From an uncultured Corynebacterium sp. (GTDB lineage: Bacteria; Actinomycetota; Actinomycetes; Mycobacteriales; Mycobacteriaceae): a stretch of 64,000 nucleotides of DNA. Positions 16,013-24,449 of this stretch are shown piece after piece. The translations under genes were made by a program, and so were the position numbers. The notes under the pieces are model-generated. The model saw nothing but the letters and a program-made list of their open reading frames with translations, was not told the DNA's origin and made no database searches. The stretch's first letter is position 1, and every line of letters begins with the position of its first letter. The stretch is from assembly GCA_943913645.1 (NCBI GenBank), contig CALTYZ010000002.1, forward strand, positions 50,515 through 114,514. The letters run 5' to 3'.

Positions 16013-16846
16013 GTGACACCGAACGACCAAGCCGCCACCCAGCCCCTGCACTTCATCAAAGCCCACGCGACAGAAAACGACTTCGTAGTCATCCTCGACG
16101 TCGACAACCAGCTCGATCTACAGGCCGGTGACGTTGCGTGGCTGTGCAACCGGCGCGCCGGAATCGGCGGGGACGGATTGCTGCGCGTCGTACGTGACAA
16201 CGGACGCTGGTTTATGGATTACCGCAACGCCGACGGCTCAATCGCGGAGATGTGCGGCAACGGCATCCGCGCGTTTGCGCACGTGCTCGTGGCCGAAGGC
16301 TTAGAGCCAAGCGCTCAGTTCGCTGTTGACACCCGCGCCGGGACCAAGCAAATCCGGGTGCATTCCGCGAACGCTGCCAACGCACAGATTGCAGTCGATA
16401 TGGGCCCGGTTCAGGTCCTGGGAGTCTCGACAGCGCGGATGGCTGATTTTGCGTTCGCTGGGTTAGCAATTGATGTGGGCAACCCGCACCTGGCGGCCGT
16501 CATCCCCGGAATGACACCTGCCCAGCTCGAAAACCTCACACTCGTGCAGCCAGAAACTGATAGCAAGTTTTTCCCCGCAGGTGTCAATGTGGAATTGCTC
16601 ACCGAGCTCGCAGATGGACACGTACACATGCGGGTGTGGGAGCGCGGGGTGGGGGAGACGCACTCGTGTGGAACCGGCACGGTCGCTGCCGCCCAAGCAG
16701 CACTTGCCGATGCTGGCAGGGAAGAAGGAACCGTGCACGTTCATGTGCCGGGTGGGGTAGTCGAGGTTACAATCTCGAATGGTCAGGCCCGACTTACCGG
16801 CCCCGCAACGATCGTGGCCCGAGGCGAGATCGTCGCAGCTAGCTAG
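16013..16846 (+). CDS. dapF: DapF, diaminopimelate epimerase
   Basis: The 277-residue enzyme converts LL- to meso-diaminopimelate for lysine and peptidoglycan synthesis. Both catalytic Cys motifs are present: MCGNGIRAFAHV near residue 80 and HSCGTGTVAA near residue 220. The N-terminal TENDFVVI and RRAGIGGDGLL blocks are typical. The N-terminus of about 15 residues is variable. It converges on a small membrane-protein gene with an 8-bp overlap of the 3' ends. It has its own promoter although miaA lies only 23 bp upstream. Confidence 0.96.
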   Translation: MTPNDQAATQPLHFIKAHATENDFVVILDVDNQLDLQAGDVAWLCNRRAGIGGDGLLRVVRDNGRWFMDYRNADGSIAEMCGNGIRAFAHVLVAEGLEPSAQFAVDTRAGTKQIRVHSANAANAQIAVDMGPVQVLGVSTARMADFAFAGLAIDVGNPHLAAVIPGMTPAQLENLTLVQPETDSKFFPAGVNVELLTELADGHVHMRVWERGVGETHSCGTGTVAAAQAALADAGREEGTVHVHVPGGVVEVTISNGQARLTGPATIVARGEIVAAS

Positions 16847-17354
16847 GCCCAATTTCGCGCGCGGCACGACGCGCCTCGTCCCACGCAACTTGTAGCTCGA
16901 ACGCTCGCTGGTCGGCGACGCTGATCAGTCGTTCGAGCTGGGGACGGTCAACAACAGGAGAGTCGAGGTAGGAATCTACTCGTGCGATAAACCGGCGGGC
17001 GGATGAAGCACGTAACAGAAACTCGTTGATAGCAGGTACGGACATATCCGGGTCCGCAAGCGCCGGAAAGTGCAGTGTTCGGTCTGCGACAGCTGCGGCT
17101 GAAGCACCATGTTGCAGATCATCAAACGAGGCAAGGATCTCGGCAATGTCATCGCGCGCCAGGCGCAAGGAGGCCTGCATCGATTCGACCTCGGGGCTGA
17201 GTTGATAGCGCCGGCCAATCATCATCACGGCAGCTATCAGTGCCACTGAGAGAAAAAGGCCGGGCAGTTTAAGCACAACCACCAGTATCACGACCCCGGC
17301 AAGAACAAGCGCGCTAGCAAGCGCCCGCGAGAGGTCTCTATCGGACGCTTTCAT
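16839..17354 (-). CDS. Small conserved membrane protein, unknown
   Basis: The 171-residue protein has two close hydrophobic helices (about residues 10-45, forming a hairpin) and then a soluble helical domain rich in Arg, Glu and Ala. No known motif was recognised. The ATG at 17354 follows GGGGAGG. It lies downstream of, and in the same direction as, the Cys/Gly-tailed protein gene (76 bp gap), so the two may form an operon. Its end overlaps that of dapF by 8 bp. Confidence 0.7.
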   Translation of the reverse strand: MKASDRDLSRALASALVLAGVVILVVVLKLPGLFLSVALIAAVMMIGRRYQLSPEVESMQASLRLARDDIAEILASFDDLQHGASAAAVADRTLHFPALADPDMSVPAINEFLLRASSARRFIARVDSYLDSPVVDRPQLERLISVADQRAFELQVAWDEARRAAREIGPS

Positions 17355-17430
17355 GGCTACCTCCCCTGAGTTGCCGGTAAATGGTCACGACCGCCGATGG
17401 ATGGGTGCCGGTGGCGGTGGTTTGCGGTGG

Positions 17431-18183
17431 CTACTGTCCGCCGCACCCGCAGGAGCCTCCGCACCCCCCACATCCGCCACCTGAGGCTAACGCAACGCTG
17501 CCCACCATGACAGCAGAACCGCTCACGACTGAGTCGCGCTGCGGTAACTCGCCATCGGGGAGACACACGTCGAAAGGGAAAGCTCCATCGACGTGTGCGT
17601 GGATGAACCGCTGGCCCGTCAGCTGGGATGTTCGCCGCTGTGCGTCCAGAACCCGCGCTGAGAACGCGGCGCTGGCGTCCGGGGTTGTAGCTGCGCCAGC
17701 CGCAACCATCTCGGCGCCGCGGGAGCTTACCGCTCCGAGCGTAATCCCCGGGTTGTTAGCCAGGAATGCTTCAGGGGACGGGAATCGCTCATGATGCAGC
17801 GCAAGCGCAGTGATCCCAACTTCCTGCCACTGCATTGGCGCTTCGTCGACAATCAGTGGTCCTTGGGCGAGATTCACCGTCACGCTCGTAATCGGATCCC
17901 CGTGGGGGCTGACGATATCGGCGAGGGCGACGACATCATTAAGTGGCGTGAGATGCGCGAGCGCCCGGGTGGTCGATGCAAAGCCGGCGAAGGTGGCGAA
18001 GGGCTCGACCGCGAGTACGTTGAGCTGAGCACCAGAGGCATCAGAGTATTGGATGAGCTGGCCACCACGCACTTCACCGACGACCTCTAGCTGGTTCGAT
18101 GCGATCGCTGCCTCGACCGCATCCTGCCACCGTTCGAACCCGAGGCCGATTGAAAACAAGTCCGTACTCTGCGTTTCACTCAT
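17431..18183 (-). CDS. Unknown protein with a Cys/Gly-rich C-terminal tail
   Basis: The 250-residue soluble protein has no recognised domain over most of its length. Its last 16 residues are only Gly, Cys, Ser and Gln, with four Cys in a CGGC-x3-C-x-C pattern. A further Cys sits near residue 208 (FDVCLPDG). Such tails bind metal in other proteins or are sites of modification, but neither can be shown here. No signal peptide or membrane segment is visible. The start at 18183 is supported by a -10 hexamer 6 nt upstream. It is divergent from hflX (133 bp) and upstream of the small membrane protein. Confidence 0.7.
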   Translation of the reverse strand: MSETQSTDLFSIGLGFERWQDAVEAAIASNQLEVVGEVRGGQLIQYSDASGAQLNVLAVEPFATFAGFASTTRALAHLTPLNDVVALADIVSPHGDPITSVTVNLAQGPLIVDEAPMQWQEVGITALALHHERFPSPEAFLANNPGITLGAVSSRGAEMVAAGAATTPDASAAFSARVLDAQRRTSQLTGQRFIHAHVDGAFPFDVCLPDGELPQRDSVVSGSAVMVGSVALASGGGCGGCGGSCGCGGQ

Positions 18184-18189
18184 AGAAAA

Positions 18190-18195
18190 ATCCTA
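18190..18195 (-). promoter_or_regulatory. -10 hexamer of the Cys/Gly-tailed protein gene
   Basis: TAGGAT on the minus strand ends 6 nt before the ATG at 18183; no Shine-Dalgarno sequence is present. Confidence 0.5.
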
Positions 18196-18316
18196 CCCGC
18201 GCCACGATCACGGGAAGAAGAGTGGGCAGTGCGCTGCTATATGGGGTATCAAGAAAGAGCAAGGTTGCGCCGGGATCGTAGGCGCGATGCAGCTCCCACA
18301 CGTTGCTAAGGATTGA

Positions 18317-19822
18317 ATGACTCAGACTTCGATTGACTCCCAAGAGCCGTCCGGCGACTCGCACGATGAGCTTCTTCGCCAGGCGTTTCGGCACAACGCG
18401 CCCCAGCCGGGCGCTGATCAGCCCACGACAGGCTCACTCGATCTTGAAGCTCGTAACGCGCTGCGTCGCGTGCACCAGGATACCGAGGTGCGGGCGGAAG
18501 AACACACTGATGGCTACGACGTCGAGTATCGAAGGCTTCGGCTTGAACAAGTCATCCTTGTAGGGGCCTGGCTTGGCGGGACTACGGCAGAGATGGAAGC
18601 GAACATGCTCGAACTGGCCGCACTGGCGAGGACAGCCGGTGCAGAAGTAGTCGACATGTTTTACCAAAAGCGCGACAAGCCGCACCCCGGAACCTATATC
18701 GGTTCTGGCAAGGTTCGTGAACTTGTTGAGATTGTCCAGGCGACAGGCGCAGACACGGTTGTTTTCGACGGTGAACTCTCGCCGGGGCAGATGGTGGCGC
18801 TGGAGGAAGCGCTCAAGGTCAAAGTCATCGACCGAACAATGCTCATCCTGGATATATTCGCTCAGCATGCGAAGAGTAAAGAGGGTAAAGCCCAGGTTAG
18901 CCTGGCCCAGATGGAGTACCTCTACACTCGCACGCGCGGCTGGGGTGGGCAGCTTTCGCGGCAGGCCGGTGGCCGCGCAGGGTCGAACGGGGGCGTCGGG
19001 CTTCGCGGTCCCGGTGAGACACGCATCGAAGCAGATCGCCGGCGTCTTCGTACTGAGATGGCAAAGCTGCGCCACCAGTTACGGGATATGCAAACGGCGC
19101 GCGAGGTGAAGCGTTCGCAGCGGCAGCGCTCAACGACGCCGAAAATAGCTATCGCCGGGTACACCAACGCGGGGAAGTCGTCGCTGATCAATGCGATGAC
19201 GGATGCCGGCGTCCTGGTCGAAGACGCGCTGTTTGCGACTCTTGACCCGTCGACGCGTAAAGCTCAGCTAGCGAATGGCCGTTGGGTTGTTCTCACCGAC
19301 ACTGTTGGTTTTGTAAGGCACTTGCCGACTCAGCTCGTCGAGGCGTTTAAATCCACACTCGAAGAAGTGACAAACGCAGATCTGCTGCTGCATGTAGTGG
19401 ACGGGTCTGATGCCTTTCCTTTAAAACAAATCGAGGCAGTCAACGAGGTGCTCGCCGAGATTACTCGAGACAGCGGCGAGACTATCCCACCCGAAATCGT
19501 GGTGGTCAACAAGATTGACCAGGCGGATCCGGTTGTACTGGCGCAGCTGCGCCACGCGTTCGACACCACCAGCCGCGGGGTCGTGTTTGTTTCTGCGCGA
19601 ACCGGTGAAGGGATCGCGCAACTCGAGGCCCAAATAGAAATGTTTTTGAATACCCTCGACGAGCACGTCACCATGCTTGTCCCGTTTACGCGCGGCGATG
19701 TGGTGTCGTTGCTGCACGAGCACGGCACGGTGCGATCGGAAAAATATCAAGCAGATGGGACGCTGCTTGATATTCGTCTACCGCGCGTCTTGGTGGAAAA
19801 GCATAAGGAATTCGTGGTATAA
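18317..19822 (+). CDS. hflX: HflX, ribosome-associated GTPase
   Basis: The 501-residue GTPase rescues or splits stalled ribosomes under heat or antibiotic stress. Its N-terminal GTP-BDG domain (about residues 60-190) contains KPHPGTYIGSGKV, followed by a middle Gln/Arg-rich helical linker with the GPGETRIEADRR block. The G domain (about 275-440) has G1 GYTNAGKS, the G3 region DTVGFVRHLP and G4 NKID. The ATG at 18317 follows AAGGA at 4 nt. The gene order dapF-hflX is as in mycobacteria. It converges on nagB with a gap of 45 bp. Confidence 0.95.
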   Translation: MTQTSIDSQEPSGDSHDELLRQAFRHNAPQPGADQPTTGSLDLEARNALRRVHQDTEVRAEEHTDGYDVEYRRLRLEQVILVGAWLGGTTAEMEANMLELAALARTAGAEVVDMFYQKRDKPHPGTYIGSGKVRELVEIVQATGADTVVFDGELSPGQMVALEEALKVKVIDRTMLILDIFAQHAKSKEGKAQVSLAQMEYLYTRTRGWGGQLSRQAGGRAGSNGGVGLRGPGETRIEADRRRLRTEMAKLRHQLRDMQTAREVKRSQRQRSTTPKIAIAGYTNAGKSSLINAMTDAGVLVEDALFATLDPSTRKAQLANGRWVVLTDTVGFVRHLPTQLVEAFKSTLEEVTNADLLLHVVDGSDAFPLKQIEAVNEVLAEITRDSGETIPPEIVVVNKIDQADPVVLAQLRHAFDTTSRGVVFVSARTGEGIAQLEAQIEMFLNTLDEHVTMLVPFTRGDVVSLLHEHGTVRSEKYQADGTLLDIRLPRVLVEKHKEFVV

Positions 19823-19867
19823 ACTCTGCAATCTTTAGTCCGCCAATGTCCCCGGTGGCCTCGCGTG

Positions 19868-20629
19868 TTAATCCCAGTAGCTGTCGTAACCCTTATAGTT
19901 ATCGAGCTCGTTGAGCTTCGACGCGGCGTCTTCATCCACGATGACGGTGGCGTTGTTGTGAAGTTGCAGCGCCGATGCCGGGCAGAACGCCGACAGCGCC
20001 CCCTCTACAAGTGCATGTACTGCGTCAGCCTTATTCGCTCCGGTGGCGATGAGGATGAGGTTACGCGCCTCCAAAATGGTGCCGATGCCCTGCGACAGTG
20101 CTTGTCGGGGCACTTCATCAGCTGAATCAAAGAAGCGCGCATTGTCCGCGATAGTGCGGGGGTGCAAGTTGATCAGGCGCGTGCGAGAACGAAGTGAGCT
20201 TGTGGGTTCGTTGAACGCGATGTGGCCGTTAGCGCCGACGCCAAGAATTTGGATATCGACCCCGCCTGCGTCCTTGATTGCCTGCTCGTAGTCGCTGGCT
20301 GCTTGCTGCGGGTCGGCAGCAGTGCCGTCCAGGGAGTGGACCTGTGCATCATCAATATCGATGTGGTGAGTCAGCTCGCGGCGAATGGTGGAGTAGTAGG
20401 ACTGTACGTGGTCTTTGGGCAGGCCATGGTATTCATCGAGCAAGAACGCGCGGCACGTGGCAAACGTCAGGCCGTTTTCTGTATGGCGGCGAATGAGTTC
20501 TTGATAGGTAGGGGTCGGAGTTGAGCCGGTAGCAAGCCCTAGGGTGCCACCTTGACGGACGAACGGTTCGATGATGTCGGCGGCTGCGGCCCCGACTTCT
20601 TCTGGAGTGCGGCGAATGACGATTTCCAT
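19868..20629 (-). CDS. nagB: NagB, glucosamine-6-phosphate deaminase
   Basis: The 253-residue enzyme converts glucosamine 6-phosphate to fructose 6-phosphate and ammonia. Motifs are LGLATGSTPTPTY, LDEYHGLPKDHVQSY and LGVGANGHIAFNEP, with the catalytic His shortly after (INLHPRT). No nagA or nagE is adjacent, so it stands alone here, next to the uracil permease in divergent orientation. A -10 hexamer (TAGTTT) is 7 nt before the ATG. Regulation by NanR, known in C. glutamicum, cannot be read from the sequence. Confidence 0.95.
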   Translation of the reverse strand: MEIVIRRTPEEVGAAAADIIEPFVRQGGTLGLATGSTPTPTYQELIRRHTENGLTFATCRAFLLDEYHGLPKDHVQSYYSTIRRELTHHIDIDDAQVHSLDGTAADPQQAASDYEQAIKDAGGVDIQILGVGANGHIAFNEPTSSLRSRTRLINLHPRTIADNARFFDSADEVPRQALSQGIGTILEARNLILIATGANKADAVHALVEGALSAFCPASALQLHNNATVIVDEDAASKLNELDNYKGYDSYWD

Positions 20630-20636
20630 AAGGAAA

Positions 20637-20642
20637 AAACTA
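20637..20642 (-). promoter_or_regulatory. -10 hexamer of nagB
   Basis: TAGTTT on the minus strand ends 7 nt before the nagB ATG, predicting a leaderless mRNA. Confidence 0.5.
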
Positions 20643-20677
20643 CGCCCGCTAATTATGCCTGTGCAACAGAGACCGGC

Positions 20678-20683
20678 GATAAT
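20678..20683 (+). promoter_or_regulatory. -10 hexamer of uraA
   Basis: GATAAT ends 8 nt before the GTG at 20692. GGAG in between could serve as a Shine-Dalgarno sequence but would lie at the very 5' end of the transcript. Confidence 0.45.
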
Positions 20684-20691
20684 GGAGTTTT

Positions 20692-21987
20692 GTGACTAAT
20701 TCCATTGGATGGGAGCTTCATGGCGATGGGCAACACATTCGCCCTGGGGCTGTTGTTGGCCCTGGTGAGCGGTTGTCTTGGCCGCGGACAATTGGCGTGG
20801 GAATGCAGCATGTTGTGGCAATGTTCGGTGCCACGCTGCTTGTTCCAACTTTGACTGGCTTCCCGGTCAACACCACGCTGCTGTTTTCTGGGGTGGGAAC
20901 GATGATCTTCCTGCTCCTCACACGCAATCGAGTGCCGAGCTATCTTGGCTCATCCTTCGCGTTCATCGCGCCGTTGAGTGCGTCACAGCAGTACGGTATC
21001 GGTGCGCAGCTGGGCGGCGTCCTGGTGACTGGGCTGGCACTCATCGTGGTCGGGGCTCTCGTGCACGTTGCAGGCAAGCGGGTCATTGACGCGGTGATGC
21101 CGCCTGTAGTCACCGGTGCGATCGTTGCTCTTATCGGTTTGAACCTGGCACCGACCGCAGTCGCAAACGTCGAATCGCAGCCTGCGGTGGCTGCGGTGAC
21201 ATTGAGTGCGGTTGTGTTCATTACCGTCGCCACCCGAGGTATGTTGGCGCGCCTGAGCATTCTGCTGGGCGTGCTCATTGGCTGGATGTATGCGGCACTG
21301 ACAGGCGGCCTTGGAGCTGATGCGCGCGAAACCATTGCGCAAGCAGCCTGGATTGGTTTGCCGCAGTTTCACAGGCCGGAGCTCAACATGTCGGCTGTGC
21401 TGGTGACGTTGCCGGTGCTCGTTGTCCTCATCGCGGAGAATGTGGGCCATGTGAAAGCGGTAGCCGAAATGACTGACAATGATCTCGACGCGTTTCAAGG
21501 ACGTGCGCTCATCGGTGATGGAATCGCAACGACGCTTGCGGGTTCCTTCGGCGGATCAGGCACAACGACATATGCTGAAAACATTGGTGTGATGGCAGCA
21601 ACGAAGGTCTATTCCACTGCAGCGTATTGGGTTGCCGCGGCGTTCGCGTTCGCACTCGCGTTTGTTCCGAAGTTTGGTGCGGTTATCTTTACTATCCCAG
21701 TTGGCGTGCTCGGAGGCGCGTGTCTTGTGCTGTACGGATTGATCGGGATGCTGGGAGTTCGGATTTGGCAAGATAACCGGGTGGATTTTACTGATCCGGT
21801 GAACCTGACCGCCGCCGCTGTAGCACTGATTGTGGGGATTGGAAACCTGACTGTGCAGGTAGGGTCGGTCAGCATTGAGGGGATCGCACTCGGATCAGTC
21901 GGGATCATTGTTGGCTACCCGCTGATGCGATGGGTCTTCGACCATATTGGTGAGGGACAATATAATCGCCATGCTACGTCAACGTAG
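20692..21987 (+). CDS. uraA: UraA-type uracil permease (NCS2 family)
   Basis: The 431-residue membrane protein with about 14 helices belongs to the NCS2 nucleobase:cation symporters. The N-terminal QHVVAMFGATLLVPTLTGFP, the block SYLGSSFAFIAPL, the substrate-site region with VVLIAENVGHVKAV, and GSFGGSGTTTYAENIGVMA are typical of uracil permeases. Uracil is the likeliest substrate; xanthine and urate transporters differ in the last block. The GTG at 20692 is preceded by a -10 hexamer. Its stop lies inside a long hairpin between it and the convergent ptsH. Confidence 0.92.
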   Translation: MTNSIGWELHGDGQHIRPGAVVGPGERLSWPRTIGVGMQHVVAMFGATLLVPTLTGFPVNTTLLFSGVGTMIFLLLTRNRVPSYLGSSFAFIAPLSASQQYGIGAQLGGVLVTGLALIVVGALVHVAGKRVIDAVMPPVVTGAIVALIGLNLAPTAVANVESQPAVAAVTLSAVVFITVATRGMLARLSILLGVLIGWMYAALTGGLGADARETIAQAAWIGLPQFHRPELNMSAVLVTLPVLVVLIAENVGHVKAVAEMTDNDLDAFQGRALIGDGIATTLAGSFGGSGTTTYAENIGVMAATKVYSTAAYWVAAAFAFALAFVPKFGAVIFTIPVGVLGGACLVLYGLIGMLGVRIWQDNRVDFTDPVNLTAAAVALIVGIGNLTVQVGSVSIEGIALGSVGIIVGYPLMRWVFDHIGEGQYNRHATST

Positions 21988-21998
21988 CACGGCGATTA
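21963..21998. terminator. Hairpin between uraA and ptsH (probable bidirectional terminator)
   Basis: Two 8-bp arms (TAATCGCC with GGCGATTA, and TGCTACGT with ACGTAGCA) pair with a single mismatch between them and a very short loop. The structure contains the uraA stop codon at 21985-21987. It has no long T run, so termination strength is uncertain. Its position between convergent genes supports the assignment. Confidence 0.6.
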
Positions 21999-22010
21999 GA
22001 GCAGACGGAT

Positions 22011-22280
22011 TTAGTCTTCGTCCAGATTGCTTTCAATCAGCGCTGCGATCTGTTCAACTGCTTGCGCGTTTTCCGACGTCACGGTGACTTCGTCGCCGAA
22101 TTCCGCACCCATCGCCATGATCATTAGCGAAGAGGCTGCATCGGTTTCATCGTCGTCGTCTCCGCCCACGAGGGTGAGGATGATATCGTCGTCGAATTCT
22201 CCAGCTGCATCGGCGATGACGGTTGCCGGGCGTGCGTGGAGGCCGACAGTGGAGCCTACTTTGACGGTTTTGGAGGCCAT
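22011..22280 (-). CDS. ptsH: HPr, phosphocarrier protein of the PTS
   Basis: The 89-residue protein passes phosphate from enzyme I to the sugar-specific EII proteins. The active-site His15 is in VGLHARPAT and the C-terminal half has SLMIMAMGAEFGDEVTV. The loop before it is unusually acidic (GGDDDDETDAASS). The ATG follows AAAGGA. It lies 82 bp behind ptsF in the same direction. The gene for its partner enzyme I (ptsI), which in C. glutamicum is in this cluster, is missing from the window. Confidence 0.95.
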   Translation of the reverse strand: MASKTVKVGSTVGLHARPATVIADAAGEFDDDIILTLVGGDDDDETDAASSLMIMAMGAEFGDEVTVTSENAQAVEQIAALIESNLDED

Positions 22281-22362
22281 ACGGATTGTCCTTTCTTGTC
22301 AGGTTCCTCTTCTATTGGGTGTTTGTGTTTAGTCTAGATTGACTCTTGGCCCGTGTGTAGGT

Positions 22363-24411
22363 TCAGGCTGCCACAGCCTCGGCCTGCTCTGCTAGAGACG
22401 CCTTCGCTGCCCGTTCGATTTCGTGGTTGGGCCAGAACTGTTTGATCAAGATGACGGCGATCGTTGCCACCGCTACGCCAGCGGCGAGCGCTACGAACAT
22501 GCCCCACCATGGTTCGTAGGCGAAGGTCACGAAAACTCCGCCGTGTGGTGCTTGGCAGCCGACCTGCAGAGCCATTGACACAGCCCCAGCGGTAGCGCCT
22601 CCGAGCATCATGGAGGGGATGACGCGCAGCGGGTCAGCGGCGGCAAATGGGATGGCACCTTCCGACACGAATGACAGGCCCAGCAGCCAAGCTGATTTGC
22701 CATTTTCTTGCTCCGCGGGGGTGAATAGCCCTTGACGCAGGAAGGTAGCTAGTGACAGGGCGATCGGCGGGACCATCCCCGCAATCATGACCGCCGCCAT
22801 AATCTGATAGCTTGCTTCTGTTCCCGCTGAAAGTCCTGCTGTGCCGAACAGGTAGGCCGCTTTATTTACGGGACCGCCAAGATCGAAGCACATCATGAGC
22901 CCGATGATGACGCCAAGGAGGATCGCAGATGAGCCGGACATGGACTCAAGCCATCCGGTGAGTCCGTTCATGACGGCCTCAAGTGGCCGGCCGAGAAGCA
23001 TGAACATGATCAGACCAATGACGAGTGAGGTCAGCAGCGGGATGATCACAACGGGCATGAGCGAGCCCAGCCACCGCGGGACTGCCCACGTCTGAATCCA
23101 GTATGCGATGAGACCAGCGAGAATGCCGGTGACAAGACCACCGATGAATCCTGCCCCGACCATCATTGAGATCGCCCCACCGACGAAGCCAGGTGCGATG
23201 CCTGGTCGCCCGGCGAGCCCGAAGCCGATGTAGGCAGAAAGGGCAGGAACGACAAACTTCATCGCTAGTTGCCCGGTTCCGAAAAGGGCGGCACCAAGGT
23301 ACAAGGCCCAGCCAGATCGACCGAATACGGTCTCTGTTCCGTCTATCGTGACTGTATTGCCTGGCAGATTGGTGGGGGAGGATTGGGTGACAATTGCTTC
23401 CCACCCGTTTGCGATGTCGTAGCCACCAATCAAGAAACCGAGGGCGAGAAGAAGCCCACCTGCGGCCACGAAGGGCACCATGTAGGACACGCCGGTCATG
23501 ACCGCTTGTTGCAAACGTTTGGGCCAACGCTCTGCAGCTGCTGGGCCAGCTGTGTCACCACCGCCCGTGCTGGTGCTGGACACGCGGGGAGCATTGAGGT
23601 TTTTTGCAGCCGCGACCGCTTCGTTGATCATCGCCTCAGGCTCGTTCACACCGCGTTTAACCGGGCTATCAACCACTGGCTTGCCTGCGAAACGTTCCTT
23701 GTCGCGCACTGCCACGTCGTGAGCGAAGATCACCGCGTCGGCGGAGTCAATAAACGCTTGGTCGAGTCGGTCACCTCCGGCTGAGCCTTGCGGCTCGACC
23801 ACCAGCTCGACGTCGTTGCGCTGTGCGGCTGCCTGAGTGAGTGCGTCAGCCGCCATGTACGTGTGCGCGATGCCGGTTGCGCACGAGGTCACTGCCGCAA
23901 TTCGGGTCACAGAGCTGGATTTGCTTGTCGACGTCTGCCCGCCTCGCTTGCCAGGCTCAGCCGCAACAACGCCGAGTACCGCATCGACAATTTCCTGCGG
24001 TGTGGTCGCATTGCGCAACGTATCAACGAAATCACCTTTGACCAGTGCGCGGGCTAGTTTCGACAAAATCTTCAGGTGTGCTTTTCCGCCACCTTCAGGT
24101 GCGGCGATGAGAAAAACCAGTTCTGCGTCCCCGTCGGGACCTGCAAAGTCGACCGGGTTCGACAATCGCGCGAAGGCCAGGGTCGGTTCGGAAACCGCCG
24201 CTGTTCGGCAGTGCGGGATGGCGACGCGGCCGTTGACGCCGGTGCCAGCTTTTTCTTCGCGTGCAGCTGCGGCCTCGGTAAGAGCAGCTGCATCCGTTGC
24301 GCGACCAGCATCAACGACGAGTGCTGCCAGGTGAGCTATGACGTCACGTGGTGTCTCGCCCAGGTCGACGTCGAGCGCGACAAGGCTGGTGGTGATGATT
24401 GGTAGTGCCAT
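22363..24411 (-). CDS. ptsF: PtsF (FruA), fructose-specific PTS enzyme II, EIIABC fusion
   Basis: The 682-residue transporter imports fructose as fructose 1-phosphate. Order: EIIA domain (about residues 1-150, active His in IPHCRT), EIIB domain (about 170-275, phosphorylated Cys in VTSCATGIAHTYMAA) and EIIC membrane domain (about 305-665, with GGLLLALGFLIGG, the EIIC block FDLGGPVNKAAYLFG and GEGAIPF-like SEGAIPFAAADPLRVIP). All three catalytic sites are intact. It is the third gene of the run deoR-fruK-ptsF-ptsH, 38 bp behind fruK. Confidence 0.95.
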   Translation of the reverse strand: MALPIITTSLVALDVDLGETPRDVIAHLAALVVDAGRATDAAALTEAAAAREEKAGTGVNGRVAIPHCRTAAVSEPTLAFARLSNPVDFAGPDGDAELVFLIAAPEGGGKAHLKILSKLARALVKGDFVDTLRNATTPQEIVDAVLGVVAAEPGKRGGQTSTSKSSSVTRIAAVTSCATGIAHTYMAADALTQAAAQRNDVELVVEPQGSAGGDRLDQAFIDSADAVIFAHDVAVRDKERFAGKPVVDSPVKRGVNEPEAMINEAVAAAKNLNAPRVSSTSTGGGDTAGPAAAERWPKRLQQAVMTGVSYMVPFVAAGGLLLALGFLIGGYDIANGWEAIVTQSSPTNLPGNTVTIDGTETVFGRSGWALYLGAALFGTGQLAMKFVVPALSAYIGFGLAGRPGIAPGFVGGAISMMVGAGFIGGLVTGILAGLIAYWIQTWAVPRWLGSLMPVVIIPLLTSLVIGLIMFMLLGRPLEAVMNGLTGWLESMSGSSAILLGVIIGLMMCFDLGGPVNKAAYLFGTAGLSAGTEASYQIMAAVMIAGMVPPIALSLATFLRQGLFTPAEQENGKSAWLLGLSFVSEGAIPFAAADPLRVIPSMMLGGATAGAVSMALQVGCQAPHGGVFVTFAYEPWWGMFVALAAGVAVATIAVILIKQFWPNHEIERAAKASLAEQAEAVAA

Positions 24412-24449
24412 GACTGTTTACCTACTTGAGTTACCTTTTTGAGCTTATT

